A DNA stretch of 64,000 nt from Microbacterium sp. MPKO10 (lineage in GTDB: Bacteria; Actinomycetota; Actinomycetes; Actinomycetales; Microbacteriaceae), in the NCBI RefSeq assembly GCF_026107415.2, contig NZ_JAPCHX010000005.1:485832-549831 (forward strand), in the 5' to 3' direction. Every line of letters starts with the position of its first letter. Position 1 is the stretch's first letter. A program made the position numbers and the translations under genes. The notes beneath the pieces are model-generated. The model was not told the origin of the DNA. It did no database searches and saw only the letters and a program-made list of their open reading frames with translations. This document shows positions 53,438 to 63,359 of this stretch, in pieces.

Positions 53438-55599
53438 TGCACACTCCTTCCGCCGTCACCGCCAGAGGGGCCGGTTGGCCAGAGACTCACGGCGAAGCGC
53501 GCTCCCCCGGCACCCCACGTTCCGCTGAGTCCGCCAGCACACCTGTCTCTCCTAGCACGTCCCCGGACACCAGCGCTCCCCAGGTCCACCGTCATCGCGG
53601 ACTCATCGCTGTGGTACTGGTCACCGGCATCGCGATTCTCTTCGGCCTTCCCATCGCGACAGCCGTCGTCGCGGGTGCCGATCCGTACACGGCCGTTGTG
53701 TCGGGATTTCCCGGGTACGGCGTGGCCGTCGCAACCACTATCGCGCACGTCATCGCCGGCGTCGCCTCAGCGGCGACGTTCGGCGCCCTGGTCACGGTGC
53801 TCTTTCTGCGCGACGCCCGTGGCAAGGCCTCGACGACAATTCCCGTCGGAGTCGAGCTCACGGTGCTGCGCATCAGCTCGGCGCTCTGGTCTATTTCAGC
53901 CGGCACCCTCATCGTGCTCGAGGCTGCCGACGCAAACGGCGTGCCGCTGGCAAAGTTGAGCGATGCGGGCGGCTTCGCGTATCTCTACAGCGCGAGCGAC
54001 CACCCGAAGGCGTGGACGATCGCGTTCGTGCTCTCCGGACTCGTGTGCATCGCGAGCCAGTTGGCGGCGCGCTGGACGGGACTGCTCATTCCTCTCGGTG
54101 CCAGTGTGCTTGCCCTTCTCGCCCCGGCGGCGGTCGGCCAGCTTCTCGTCGGCAAAAATCATGATCTCGGAGGGGACTCCGGGTATTTGCTCACCATCGC
54201 CGCGGCCGTGCACTTCGGCGTACTGATCGTCGCCGCAGCACGCGTCGCCACCGGCCGTCTGATGCCGCCGCGCGTCCTCACCAGATTCACGGGGATCGTC
54301 GCAGGGAGCCTGGGCGTGATGATTCTGACCGACCCGATCGTGTCTCTATTCAAACTGGCGGGAACCGGTCTCGATTCCACGACCGGCTGGCAGATCGCGG
54401 TGCGCAGCGCCGTCCTCGGCGTCGAGCTGCTGCTGGTCGTCGCCTTCGCGTGGCGCCTGCGCACGGGAAGACTCACCGACCGGGCGCTCACCATCACGTT
54501 TGCCACAGCCGGGCTCTGCGCCGCTGCGTGGACGGCCATCGACGTCGCGATCAGCCGCATCCCTCCGCCCAACTACTTTCAGGCCACGTCGATCGCCGAG
54601 GTCTACATGGGGTTCGAGACTCCGGATGCTCCTACCCCTGACGTGCTGTTTACGGACTGGCGTGTCAACATCCTCTTTCTCGCCGTTGCACTTGCCGCGA
54701 CCGCCGTCTACCTCAGTGCCGTACGCGTGCTGCGTCGCCGTGGCGATTCCTGGCCACTCGGCCGGACCGTCGCATGGATCGCGGGCTGGGCGATCACGGT
54801 GTTCATCACGAGTTCGGGTTTCGGTCGTTACTCCGCGCCAGATTTCGGCATCCACATGATCGTCCACATGACGCTCAACATGCTCGCGCCGATGTTCCTC
54901 GTTCTCGGCGGCGTCGTGACTCTGCTGCTCCGCGCATCGAAGCCCTCACGCACACGTCCGGCTGGCGTTCACGAATGGCTGACGCGGATGCTGTCGTGGA
55001 AGCCGATGCAGGTGATCTACAACCCGCTGCTGGTGTTCATCGGCTATGTAGTGTCGTACTACGGGCTCTACTTCAGCCCGATATTCGGCGAATACATGCG
55101 TTTCCATTGGGCACATCAGCTCATGAACGTGCACTTCCTTATCATCGGGTACCTGTTCTATTCCCTCGTCATCGGGGTTGACAGACCGCCACGGCCGCTG
55201 CCGCACATCGGAAAACTGGGGTTCGTTCTCGCCGCAATGCCGTTCCACGCGTTCTTCGGCGTCATCCTCATGACGAGCAACGACATCGTCGCCGAGACGT
55301 TTTATCGATACCTGGATATGCCGTGGGCAGATCTGCAGGCATCGCAGTACGTGGGCGGAGGCGTCGCATGGGCGGGCGGCGAGATTCCGCTCATGATTGT
55401 GATCGTCGTTCTAGCGGTGCAGTGGTCACGGCAGGACTCCCGCGAGGCCCGGCGCACGGATCGGCACTTTGACACGGGCCGCGATGACGAATTCGACGAA
55501 TACAACGCCATGCTGCAGTCGCTCATGGAACGGCAGTCGACGACGGCTCCCTCGCCCGCACCCACCGTCCGCTCGACAGAATCGACTCCATCCTCATGA
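53437..55599 (+). CDS. CopD-CtaG fusion membrane protein (cytochrome oxidase copper assembly)
   Basis: This 720-residue protein has about 15 hydrophobic segments. The first half (about 55-350) resembles CopD. The second half (about 400-680) is a caa3-type CtaG domain, with HMIVHMTLNMLAPMFLVLG, RFHWAHQLMNVHF and PFHAFFGVILM. The fusion is common in actinobacteria and inserts copper into terminal oxidases or handles periplasmic copper. The start is GTG 53437, probably leaderless. Its stop overlaps the copper ATPase start as ATGA. Confidence 0.92.
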   Translation: MHTPSAVTARGAGWPETHGEARSPGTPRSAESASTPVSPSTSPDTSAPQVHRHRGLIAVVLVTGIAILFGLPIATAVVAGADPYTAVVSGFPGYGVAVATTIAHVIAGVASAATFGALVTVLFLRDARGKASTTIPVGVELTVLRISSALWSISAGTLIVLEAADANGVPLAKLSDAGGFAYLYSASDHPKAWTIAFVLSGLVCIASQLAARWTGLLIPLGASVLALLAPAAVGQLLVGKNHDLGGDSGYLLTIAAAVHFGVLIVAAARVATGRLMPPRVLTRFTGIVAGSLGVMILTDPIVSLFKLAGTGLDSTTGWQIAVRSAVLGVELLLVVAFAWRLRTGRLTDRALTITFATAGLCAAAWTAIDVAISRIPPPNYFQATSIAEVYMGFETPDAPTPDVLFTDWRVNILFLAVALAATAVYLSAVRVLRRRGDSWPLGRTVAWIAGWAITVFITSSGFGRYSAPDFGIHMIVHMTLNMLAPMFLVLGGVVTLLLRASKPSRTRPAGVHEWLTRMLSWKPMQVIYNPLLVFIGYVVSYYGLYFSPIFGEYMRFHWAHQLMNVHFLIIGYLFYSLVIGVDRPPRPLPHIGKLGFVLAAMPFHAFFGVILMTSNDIVAETFYRYLDMPWADLQASQYVGGGVAWAGGEIPLMIVIVVLAVQWSRQDSREARRTDRHFDTGRDDEFDEYNAMLQSLMERQSTTAPSPAPTVRSTESTPSS

Positions 55600-57929
55600 C
55601 AACGCGCGCTACGACATCGATCTCCGACCCGAACGCCCGCCGCGATCTCTCCGAACGCTCCGCCCGAGACCGTTCTGGCGAGCCCGTCAACGATACAATC
55701 AGCGACGACGTGCTCGATCTCGACATCTCCGGGATGACCTGCGCCGCGTGCGCCCGCCGCGTCGAACGCGCGCTTGGTCAGCTCGACGGTGTCAGCGCCA
55801 CCGTCAATTACGCGACAGAACGCGCCCGCGTGTACGGGGCTGGCACGGATGCTGCTGCCGCCATCTCCCGGGTCGAGAAAGCCGGATACGGCGCACACAT
55901 ACACGACGACGCCGACGACACGTGGTCGAAGCGGGCGACCGAGAACCGCATCACTTCACTGCGCCGACGCCTCGTGGTCTCCGCCCTGCTCACGGTCCCG
56001 CTCATGGACATCACGATCGTGCTCGCCCTCGTGCCGGGCTGGCGCTTTCCCGGTTGGGAAGCTGTGTGTGTGATCGCTGCTCTGCCGATCGTGACGTGGG
56101 CGGCATGGCCGTTCCACCGGGCCACCCTGCGCAATCTGAGACACGGCTCAGTGAGCATGGACACCCTTGTGTCGCTCGGCATCACGGCGTCGTTCGGTTG
56201 GGCCGTGCTCTCCCTCATTTTCGGATTCGGCGACTCCGGCGACCCGGGATTCTGGCTGGGGTTTGGGATGACGCCCGCGGGAGCCAGCTCGATCTACCTC
56301 GATGTGGCAGCCGGGATGACCACATTCCAGCTGGCAGGCCGCTACTTCGAGACACGCTCCCGGCGGAAGGCAGGGGATGTTCTTGGAGCTCTCGGAGAGC
56401 TCGCGGCAACTCACGTGCGCATCAGACGCGACGACGCGGACAGCGTCGAGCCCATCGCGGCACTGACATCGGGCGACGAGGTCGTTGTACTGCCGGGCGA
56501 GACGATCCCGTGCGATGGCGAAGTCATCGAGGGAATCGCGGCCGTGGACACCAGCATGATGACGGGTGAGCCGGTACCCGTCGACGTGTCGCCCGGGTCA
56601 ACCGTCACGGGCGGAACCGTCAGCACGAATGGGCGGATGCTGTTGCGGGCAACCTCCGTCGGTGCTCACTCACAGCTCGCCCAGATGGCCGCCCTCGCCG
56701 AGCAGGCACAGGCACGGAAGGCCGGAGTCCAGACACTCGTCGATCGCATCACCGGGTACGTCGTACCCGGTGTCATCGTGCTCGCGATCCTCGTCACTGC
56801 CGTGTGGACATTCACGGGCACGCCCTTCACACGCGCATTCGGCATCGGCATCTCGGTGCTCATTATCGCCTGCCCGTGCGCCCTTGGTCTGGCGACGCCG
56901 ACAGCGCTCATGGTCGGTGTAGGCAGAGGGGCACGCCTCGGCATCCTGATCAAAGGCCACGACGCGCTGGAGGCCAGTGGCATGATCTCCACGGTCGTTC
57001 TCGACAAGACAGGCACCCTCACCACCGGTCGCATGACGGTGCACGCGGTCACCGCTGTGGCTGAGGTGCCGGAGCACGAGGTGCTGCGCGTTGCAGCGTC
57101 CGTTGAACTCGGTTCTGAACATGCCGTGGCCGCCGCTGTGCTCTCTGAGGCGAAGCGCCGCATCGTCGATTTGCCCAAGGCACGCGACTTCGCAGCACAC
57201 CCGGGGCAGGGCGCCGAGGCCCGCGTTGACGGTGCAGTGGTGCTGGTCGGAAGTCCGGCGCTCATGCGTGAACACGGCGTCGCCCTGGATGCCGCAGCGA
57301 CGCAGATCCGCGATGCGATCGACAGCGCCCGCACGATTGTCGTTGTCTCGATCGACGGACGCGCGGTCGGGGTGATCGAGGTCGGCGACACCATCAAGCC
57401 TGATGCTGTCATGGCCATCAGGGCGCTGCGCGCTCAGGGCATCCGCACCGTCCTGCTGACCGGCGATTCGGAGCAGGCGGGTCGTCGGATCGGCACAGAG
57501 GCAGGAGTTGACGATGTGTATGCCGGGGTCCTGCCCGCGCAGAAGGCCGATGTGATTCGTCAACTGCAGCATGACGGTACGAAGGTCGCGATGGTGGGCG
57601 ACGGCATCAACGACTCCGTCGCGCTGGCCGCGGCCGACCTCGGCCTTGCTGTCGCGACAGGAACGGACATCGCTATGAAGTCGGCAGACATCATCGTGGT
57701 GCGTGACGATCTGCTCGCTGTGCCCGAGGCCATCGCGTTGGCGCGGCGCACGCGGCGCACGATCCGCTGGAATCTCGGCTGGGCCTTCGGCTACAACGCC
57801 GCGGCGCTGCCCATTGCGGCGATCGGGCTGCTGAATCCGCTCATCGCGGCGGCGGCGATGAGCCTGTCGAGTGTGCTCGTCGTCTCTAACAGCCTCCGTC
57901 TTCAGAAGATGCGGCTGCGCGGCCGGTGA
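55596..57929 (+). CDS. copA: Second copper-transporting P1B-type ATPase
   Basis: This 777-residue ATPase has GMTCAAC (Cys49/Cys52) in its metal-binding domain, CPC in [17 protein letters not shown] near residue 427, DKTGT and GDGIND. The usual SEHP nucleotide motif reads SEHAVAAAV, so the proline is replaced by alanine, unlike the other copper ATPase in this window. Translational coupling to the CtaG fusion suggests it supplies copper to the outside for oxidase assembly rather than only detoxification (inference). No CsoR-type palindrome precedes it. Confidence 0.95.
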   Translation: MTTRATTSISDPNARRDLSERSARDRSGEPVNDTISDDVLDLDISGMTCAACARRVERALGQLDGVSATVNYATERARVYGAGTDAAAAISRVEKAGYGAHIHDDADDTWSKRATENRITSLRRRLVVSALLTVPLMDITIVLALVPGWRFPGWEAVCVIAALPIVTWAAWPFHRATLRNLRHGSVSMDTLVSLGITASFGWAVLSLIFGFGDSGDPGFWLGFGMTPAGASSIYLDVAAGMTTFQLAGRYFETRSRRKAGDVLGALGELAATHVRIRRDDADSVEPIAALTSGDEVVVLPGETIPCDGEVIEGIAAVDTSMMTGEPVPVDVSPGSTVTGGTVSTNGRMLLRATSVGAHSQLAQMAALAEQAQARKAGVQTLVDRITGYVVPGVIVLAILVTAVWTFTGTPFTRAFGIGISVLIIACPCALGLATPTALMVGVGRGARLGILIKGHDALEASGMISTVVLDKTGTLTTGRMTVHAVTAVAEVPEHEVLRVAASVELGSEHAVAAAVLSEAKRRIVDLPKARDFAAHPGQGAEARVDGAVVLVGSPALMREHGVALDAAATQIRDAIDSARTIVVVSIDGRAVGVIEVGDTIKPDAVMAIRALRAQGIRTVLLTGDSEQAGRRIGTEAGVDDVYAGVLPAQKADVIRQLQHDGTKVAMVGDGINDSVALAAADLGLAVATGTDIAMKSADIIVVRDDLLAVPEAIALARRTRRTIRWNLGWAFGYNAAALPIAAIGLLNPLIAAAAMSLSSVLVVSNSLRLQKMRLRGR

Positions 57930-58819
57930 GGCTCTGGCCGCACACTCCTGTCCGCCTCTTCCGTGCTCTCAGCAGCATCCGAAATATCTGCACCTGTCTC
58001 GCCTGCGACCATCGCCCCGAGCAGGGCCAGCTTCTCATCGTCCTTCGGGCGTGCCGCATGGTAGATGACGAGGACGATCCCATCGGTTCCCGTAACCTCG
58101 AGCTTTTCCCTGTGCACCATCAGATCGCCGAGACTCGGATGCTGAAACGTGACCGTCCCGCCCTGACGTTCGCGAACATCGTGGCGCGACCACAGACGGC
58201 TGAAGGTCGGACTCGCGACCGACAGCTCTCCGACGAGCTCGACAACACGAGCATCGTCGGCATCTGAACCGACGGATTGGCGGAAGCCCGCAATGAGCGC
58301 CGCCGCTGTCTCTTCCCACTCGGGGAACAGAGCCCGCTCTTCGGGGTCAAGGAAAACATCGCGCAGGCGATTATGCCCGCTGGTAAGCCGAGGAGATACC
58401 GCGGTCGCGAGCGGATTTGCCGCAAGAACGTCAAGGTACCGCCCCTCGACGAACGCCGGGAACGGCAGCGTCGGAACGAGTTTCATGAGGCTGGCAGGCG
58501 GGGACTCCGCGCGATACCGTCGCAGCTTTCGGGGCGTACGATCCGCAGCCGCGAGCTGTAGAAGGTATGCCGCTGCCTCATCCTCGAGGAACAGCACACG
58601 CGCCAGAGCGGTCAGCACCTGCTCTGACGGATGCCGATCACGCCCCTGCTCGAGTCGCAGGTAGTACTCAACACTGATGCCGGCGAGCATCGCGACTTCT
58701 TCACGGCGCAGACCCGCGACACGTCGATTGCGCTGAATCGGAATGCCGACGGCGGCTGGCGAGACCAGCTCACGCCGTGCCCTCAGAAACTCACCGAGCA
58801 GGTTATCTGTGTCGCTCAC
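57902..58819 (-). CDS. XRE-family regulator with MmyB-like ligand domain
   Basis: This 305-residue protein has an N-terminal helix-turn-helix (LRREEVAMLAGISVEYYLRLEQGRD, shown in short parts) preceded by FLRARRELVSP. The MmyB-like ligand-binding domain covers about 100-265 and includes LPAFV-type and NPLATAVSP segments. I place the start at GTG 58819. Its end overlaps the copper ATPase end by 28 bp. It is divergent from an SDR-type reductase, its likely target. Confidence 0.93.
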   Translation of the reverse strand: MSDTDNLLGEFLRARRELVSPAAVGIPIQRNRRVAGLRREEVAMLAGISVEYYLRLEQGRDRHPSEQVLTALARVLFLEDEAAAYLLQLAAADRTPRKLRRYRAESPPASLMKLVPTLPFPAFVEGRYLDVLAANPLATAVSPRLTSGHNRLRDVFLDPEERALFPEWEETAAALIAGFRQSVGSDADDARVVELVGELSVASPTFSRLWSRHDVRERQGGTVTFQHPSLGDLMVHREKLEVTGTDGIVLVIYHAARPKDDEKLALLGAMVAGETGADISDAAESTEEADRSVRPEPHRPRSRIF

Positions 58820-58946
58820 ACCCCATGGTAAACACCTCACCCGCACGGCGAACATGTCCCTGCCACTACTAGGAACGCAGGGGATCTGGATCGCTCGGAG
58901 GGACGGCGAGATGGTGGAGCCACCAATGAAATCGAAAGGAAGAAGT

Positions 58947-59987
58947 ATGGCTTCTCAAAACATTCTCGTCACGGGTGGCACGGGCTACATCGCCGGCCAC
59001 ATCATCCTCCAGCTTCTCGACTCAGGGCATAGTGTTCGCACAACGCTCCGCGATCTTGGCTCCGAGGCGGCCGTTCGCACGGCTCTCCGAGAGGCCGGCG
59101 CAGAGCACGACGATCGTCTCGAGGTCGTCGAGGCCGATCTTCTCTCTGACGCCGGGTGGTCCGAGGCCGTCAGCGGTGTGGATGCTGTCATCCACGTCGC
59201 TTCTCCGGTTCCCGCTGGGCCCATCGCGCACGAAGACGACGTCATCGTTCCGGCACGCGAGGGCACTCTCCGTGTTCTCCGAGCGGCTCGTGATGCCGGC
59301 GTTCCCCGGGTGGTGCAGACCTCGGCGTTCCATGCAGTTGGGTTCGGGCACCCGCCGCTGGATCGTGCGTTCACCGAAGACGACTGGTCGGTTCTCGATG
59401 GTCCGGGCATGGACATCTACGGGCGCAGCAAAGTTCTCGCTGAGCGTGCGGCCTGGGATTTCGTTGTTTCTGAGGGCGGCGCCTTGCAGCTCACGACGAT
59501 TCTTCCGGTCGCCGTAGTCGGCCCCCTCATCGGATCTCGTATCTCGGGTGCCAACAACTTGATTGTCCCGATCATCAGTGGACAGCTTCCGGGCTACCCC
59601 GACTTCGCCGCTCCGTTTGTCGATGTTCGCGATGTGGCTGAGGCACATATCGCCGCGCTCACGACTCCGGATGCTGCCGGCGAGCGGTTCCTCATTTCGG
59701 CTCAGTCGGCGTCCGTCCCGCTGGCAGAGGTCGGAGCGGCCCTGCGTGACCGGCTCGGCGACCGGGCTCGCAAGGTTCCGACAGGCTCAATTCCCGATGC
59801 CGAGGTGCGTGCTGCTGCCGGGTCGGCTCCGGCATTGCGTCTGATGGTGGCTGAGTTGGGGTATCGCAAACAGGTGTCGACTGAGAAGGCTCGTCGTGTG
59901 CTGGGCTTCAGCCCTCGGCCGTGGCAAGACGCCGTTGTGGCAGCGGCAGACAGCATGATTTCTCAGGGACTCGTTGACATTGACTGA
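58947..59987 (+). CDS. NAD-dependent epimerase/dehydratase, dihydroflavonol-reductase-like extended SDR
   Basis: This 346-residue extended SDR has the coenzyme loop VTGGTGYIAGH near residues 8-18, the HVASPVP segment and the catalytic YxxxK as YGRSK. It resembles reductases of aldehydes or ketones related to dihydroflavonol reductase. The start ATG 58947 follows AAAGGAAG; an open frame from 58743 overlaps the divergent regulator. The XRE/MmyB regulator probably controls it. Confidence 0.92.
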   Translation: MASQNILVTGGTGYIAGHIILQLLDSGHSVRTTLRDLGSEAAVRTALREAGAEHDDRLEVVEADLLSDAGWSEAVSGVDAVIHVASPVPAGPIAHEDDVIVPAREGTLRVLRAARDAGVPRVVQTSAFHAVGFGHPPLDRAFTEDDWSVLDGPGMDIYGRSKVLAERAAWDFVVSEGGALQLTTILPVAVVGPLIGSRISGANNLIVPIISGQLPGYPDFAAPFVDVRDVAEAHIAALTTPDAAGERFLISAQSASVPLAEVGAALRDRLGDRARKVPTGSIPDAEVRAAAGSAPALRLMVAELGYRKQVSTEKARRVLGFSPRPWQDAVVAAADSMISQGLVDID

Positions 59988-60011
59988 TCTGGCGCTGTAA
60001 GTCGCGACAGT

Positions 60012-60054
60012 GACGACTGAGCTCTGTCCTATCGCAGGACCGAGCTCAGTCGTC
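60012..60054. terminator. Strong bidirectional hairpin between convergent genes
   Basis: GACGACTGAGCTC (60012-60024) is exactly inverted as GAGCTCAGTCGTC (60042-60054). The loop itself pairs as GTCCT-ATCGC-AGGAC (60026-60040). It lies between the reductase stop (59987) and the glutaminase end, overlapping the latter's last three codons. The long stem suits a two-way terminator, though no T-run is present. Confidence 0.8.
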
Positions 60055-61422
60055 GCCGGTCGTCGACTCTGCAGCATCCTGAACGGCCGTCTCGAAGTCG
60101 GCGAACTGCGACAGGCCGGCGACACCGAGGCTGCGGCCCTGCGGATCACTCGCGATGACTCGCATGCCTCGCTCGCCACACCATGACGCGAGCGCTGCGA
60201 GCATCCACACGGCGACAGACTGCAGCTGTGTGACCTCGGTCAGGTCGAGCACGATCACCGCCGGTGCGATGCGCTCCGGCGGCCGGGACTCGAGCCAGTC
60301 ATCGAGATCGAGCAGAAGCCGCTCGGCACCGTCGAAGTCGATGTAGCCGCGCAGCCGCCACACAGCGAGGTCATCGGCGTTCTCGGCGAGCAGCTGCGCG
60401 GCAGCAGCATCCTGGCTTGCACCAAGCCCCTCGTCGAGTTCGTCTGCCGCCGCCGCGACCTCGGCCGCCGATAGCGTCAGCGGGCGGTGCAGAATGTGAA
60501 GGCCGAAGCGCTTGGCGAGCTGCTGCGCCGCGACGACCGCACGTACGCTCGCCCCGCTGTGATCAAGGCGCGGACTGTACAGGCCAAGCCCGAACTCACC
60601 GGGGGATGCTGCGACGAGCCCGCCCGCGACACCGGACTTCGCCGGAAGCCCCGCACGAAGCAGCCACTCCCCCGCATAGTCATACATGCCGCACGTCGCC
60701 ATGATGGTCATGACGTGCTGGCAGGTCTCGGCGCTCGTGACGCGGCGGCCGGTGAGCGGGTTGACGCCGCCGTTCGCCAGAGTGGCGCCCATGACGGCGA
60801 GGTCCCGCGATGTGACGAGCACGGAGCACTGCCGGAAGTACACGTCGAGTGTCTCGTCCACTCCTGCGATCAGCGAGCCGGCGCTGCGCATGAGGTAGGC
60901 GAGTGCGCGATTGCGGTCGCCCGATGTGCGTTCCGACGCGAACACCGACTCGTCGACGGTCAGGTCGCGGCCGGCGAAGGCGCTGAGACGATCGAGGATG
61001 CGCTCGAACCGATGCTCGGGATCCGCCCCGTTCACCAGGGCCGTCGTCACGATCGCTCCCGCGTTCACCATGGGGTTCGGCGGGCGTCCCGTGCTCGACT
61101 CAAGTTTGACCGAGTTGAATGCCTCGCCGCTGGGTTCGGCTCCGACCCGCGTGTGGACGGCGTTCAGCCCGTTGTCGTCGAGGGCGAGTGAATAGACGAA
61201 CGCCTTCGACACTGACTGGATCGTGAATTCGACACCCGTGTCGCCGCTTTCGTAAACGCGTCCATTCAGCCCGCAGAGGGCGAGACCGAATCTGTCGGGT
61301 TCGGCATCGGCGAGCTCGGGAATGTAATCGGCGACATCACCGCGGCGATCGGCGAGCAGCCGGTCGTGGACGACGTCGAGAAACGAGGTGACGATGTCGG
61401 AAAGCGTCGCGGGTGACCTCAT
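60046..61422 (-). CDS. glsA: Glutaminase with C-terminal STAS domain
   Basis: This 458-residue enzyme converts glutamine to glutamate and ammonia. The serine-dependent beta-lactamase-like domain (1-310) has S70-V-S-K73, the expected nucleophile and base; NPMVNAGAI and GGLVAASPGEFGLG follow. Residues about 345-450 form a STAS-like domain (APAVIVLDLTEVTQLQSVAV), as seen in some actinobacterial glutaminases. Monocistronic, and ended by the long hairpin at 60012-60054. Confidence 0.96.
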   Translation of the reverse strand: MRSPATLSDIVTSFLDVVHDRLLADRRGDVADYIPELADAEPDRFGLALCGLNGRVYESGDTGVEFTIQSVSKAFVYSLALDDNGLNAVHTRVGAEPSGEAFNSVKLESSTGRPPNPMVNAGAIVTTALVNGADPEHRFERILDRLSAFAGRDLTVDESVFASERTSGDRNRALAYLMRSAGSLIAGVDETLDVYFRQCSVLVTSRDLAVMGATLANGGVNPLTGRRVTSAETCQHVMTIMATCGMYDYAGEWLLRAGLPAKSGVAGGLVAASPGEFGLGLYSPRLDHSGASVRAVVAAQQLAKRFGLHILHRPLTLSAAEVAAAADELDEGLGASQDAAAAQLLAENADDLAVWRLRGYIDFDGAERLLLDLDDWLESRPPERIAPAVIVLDLTEVTQLQSVAVWMLAALASWCGERGMRVIASDPQGRSLGVAGLSQFADFETAVQDAAESTTGDD

Positions 61423-61621
61423 GCGCCCATGCTACGTGCCAGGGCCCCGGATGCTGGTGAAATTGTCGAACTCCACCAGCGCCACGAGCCTTACCCTATG
61501 AAGTGCCGCAGGCACCGTCGCGAGCCCGCGCGGCACCGAGGTTCGCTGGCGTGGCCTGTGAGGATCCACCGCGTTGCAGAATCAGAGGAATACGCGCGTC
61601 AACCGGGACGCTAACCCACAT

Positions 61622-62641
61622 ATGAAGAACATTGGCTTTCTCTCGTTCGGCCATTATCAGAGCGTGCCGGGCTCGCGAGTCCGAACGGCCCAGGATGCTC
61701 TGATGCAGACGATCGAGTTGGCGGAGGCTGCCGAGGAGGTCGGCGTCGACGGAGCGTACGTCCGTGTTCATCACTTTGCGCCGCAACTGGCTTCTCCGTT
61801 TCCGCTCCTCGCGGCGATGGCTGCACGCACGAAGCACATCGAACTCGGTACCGGAGTTATCGACATGCGGTATGAAAATCCTCTTTACATGGCCGAGGAA
61901 GCAGCAGCGGCAGATCTGATCAGCGGAGGTCGCCTGCAGCTCGGCATCAGTCGCGGATCACCTGAGCACGCTGATCGCGGCTTCGAGTCATTTGGATATG
62001 TCACGTCGGAAGAGACAAGCGATGCTGATGTTGCCCGGCAGAAGACCGAGGTCTTTCGTGCCGCCATCATCGGTGCCGGTGTCGCGAAGGCGAACCCACA
62101 GATGGCTGGCCACACAGGTGCGCTCGCCATTGAGCCGCGCTCGCCTGGGCTCGAGAAGCGCATCTGGTGGGGTTCCGGCTCGCGTGCCACGGCCGAGTGG
62201 ACGGGACAGCAGGGCATGAACCTCATGAGTTCGACGTTGCTCACGGAAGACACCGGTGTTCCTTTCCACGAGTTGCAGGCTGAGCAGATTCGCCTTTACC
62301 GGAAGGCATGGGCGGATGCTGGACATGAGGGCGAGCCGCGGGTGTCTGTGAGCCGCAGCATCATGCCGCTCGTCACAGATGATGACCTCCGGTACTTCGG
62401 GCTGCGTGCGCAGGCGGAGAGTGCGGATCAGGTCGGTCATCTTGACGGTGGTCTCGCACGTTTTGGCAAGAGCTACATCGGCGAGCCGAATGCTCTCGTG
62501 CGGGAACTCGCCGAGGACACGGCTATTGCTGAGGCAGACACGCTGCTGTTGACGGTGCCGAATCAGCTCGGCGTCGAGTACAACGCAACGTTGCTTGAGA
62601 GCGTCGTGAAGTATGTAGCGCCGGAGCTCGGCTGGCGGTGA
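61622..62641 (+). CDS. LLM-class flavin-dependent oxidoreductase (luciferase-like)
   Basis: This 339-residue protein has the bacterial-luciferase-like barrel, with ELAEAAEEVGVDGAYVRVHHFAPQ early, LGTGVIDMRYENPLYMAEEAAAADLIS in the middle and RLQLGISRGSPE. It likely uses reduced FMN or F420 to oxidise a small molecule. The ATG at 61622 has no strong ribosome binding site; an upstream ATG at 61574 is possible. It is followed by a small membrane protein three bases on. Confidence 0.92.
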   Translation: MKNIGFLSFGHYQSVPGSRVRTAQDALMQTIELAEAAEEVGVDGAYVRVHHFAPQLASPFPLLAAMAARTKHIELGTGVIDMRYENPLYMAEEAAAADLISGGRLQLGISRGSPEHADRGFESFGYVTSEETSDADVARQKTEVFRAAIIGAGVAKANPQMAGHTGALAIEPRSPGLEKRIWWGSGSRATAEWTGQQGMNLMSSTLLTEDTGVPFHELQAEQIRLYRKAWADAGHEGEPRVSVSRSIMPLVTDDDLRYFGLRAQAESADQVGHLDGGLARFGKSYIGEPNALVRELAEDTAIAEADTLLLTVPNQLGVEYNATLLESVVKYVAPELGWR

Positions 62642-62644
62642 CCC

Positions 62645-62887
62645 ATGGGCGAGCCGGAATCGTCTGGTGATGCGGATGCTGCCCGGTCACCAGATGCTCG
62701 TCTGCTGTTCTGGCTGAAAGTTCCGTATGCTGCCGATGTCGCTCTCGTCATCATCGGTGTCGTGCTTCTCACTGCCGATAATGCGATTGGCTGGTGGGTG
62801 CTCGTCTTTGCAGCAGTTCGTGCAATCATCGGAACGATTGCGCTGTTCTGGCTCTATCCGCGACTCCCGGCACGGCGCCGGTCGTGA
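62645..62887 (+). CDS. Small two-helix membrane protein
   Basis: This 80-residue protein has a polar N-terminus, two hydrophobic helices (about 28-45 and 49-69) and a basic end (RLPARRRS). I do not recognise the family. It begins three bases after the LLM oxidoreductase stop and is probably translated with it. Confidence 0.75.
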   Translation: MGEPESSGDADAARSPDARLLFWLKVPYAADVALVIIGVVLLTADNAIGWWVLVFAAVRAIIGTIALFWLYPRLPARRRS

Positions 62888-62921
62888 TCTTCTCGTCACA
62901 AGCGATATATCGTGAAGCACC

Positions 62922-63221
62922 ATGACCGGTGAAATCAGTGATGAGCCGCCGGACGGCGAGTGGCGCTGGAGTCCGGCTCCGCCCGATATGGAGACGTACG
63001 TCGACGTGGGTGATGTCACGGTTGACGGCGAGACTTTCGTGGTGAGGCGGCGCGACGGCGATGGCAGCTACCACTATGACTGGGTGACGGGCCCCAATAA
63101 GGACTATGGCTTCTCTCTTGGCAGCCATCTTCCCCTCGACTTCACCGTTGAGCAGCACGAAGAGCAGATTCGTGATTTTCTTGCCGGGATTGATCCAGCT
63201 ACGGGGTATCTGGCCGACTGA
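62922..63221 (+). CDS. Hypothetical acidic protein, 99 residues
   Basis: I do not recognise this soluble protein. It is acidic, with a strand-rich middle (YVDVGDVTVDGETFVVRRRD), then YHYDWVTGPNKDYGFSLG and a helical end (VEQHEEQIRDFLAGIDP). Codon use fits the neighbours. It lies 34 bp downstream of the small membrane protein in the same direction. Confidence 0.7.
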   Translation: MTGEISDEPPDGEWRWSPAPPDMETYVDVGDVTVDGETFVVRRRDGDGSYHYDWVTGPNKDYGFSLGSHLPLDFTVEQHEEQIRDFLAGIDPATGYLAD

Positions 63222-63359
63222 CCCCTGCCGAAGCTGGCACCCCTCGGCTCGGAAGAGCCCGTCGCTCTTGCCGGGCGATTCACGCGGTGTCGGCGTACTC
63301 CGAGTAACGCTTCAAGCTGTTCTGCTTGTGCGTTACGTGTGTTGGGGCCGCCGCGTACG

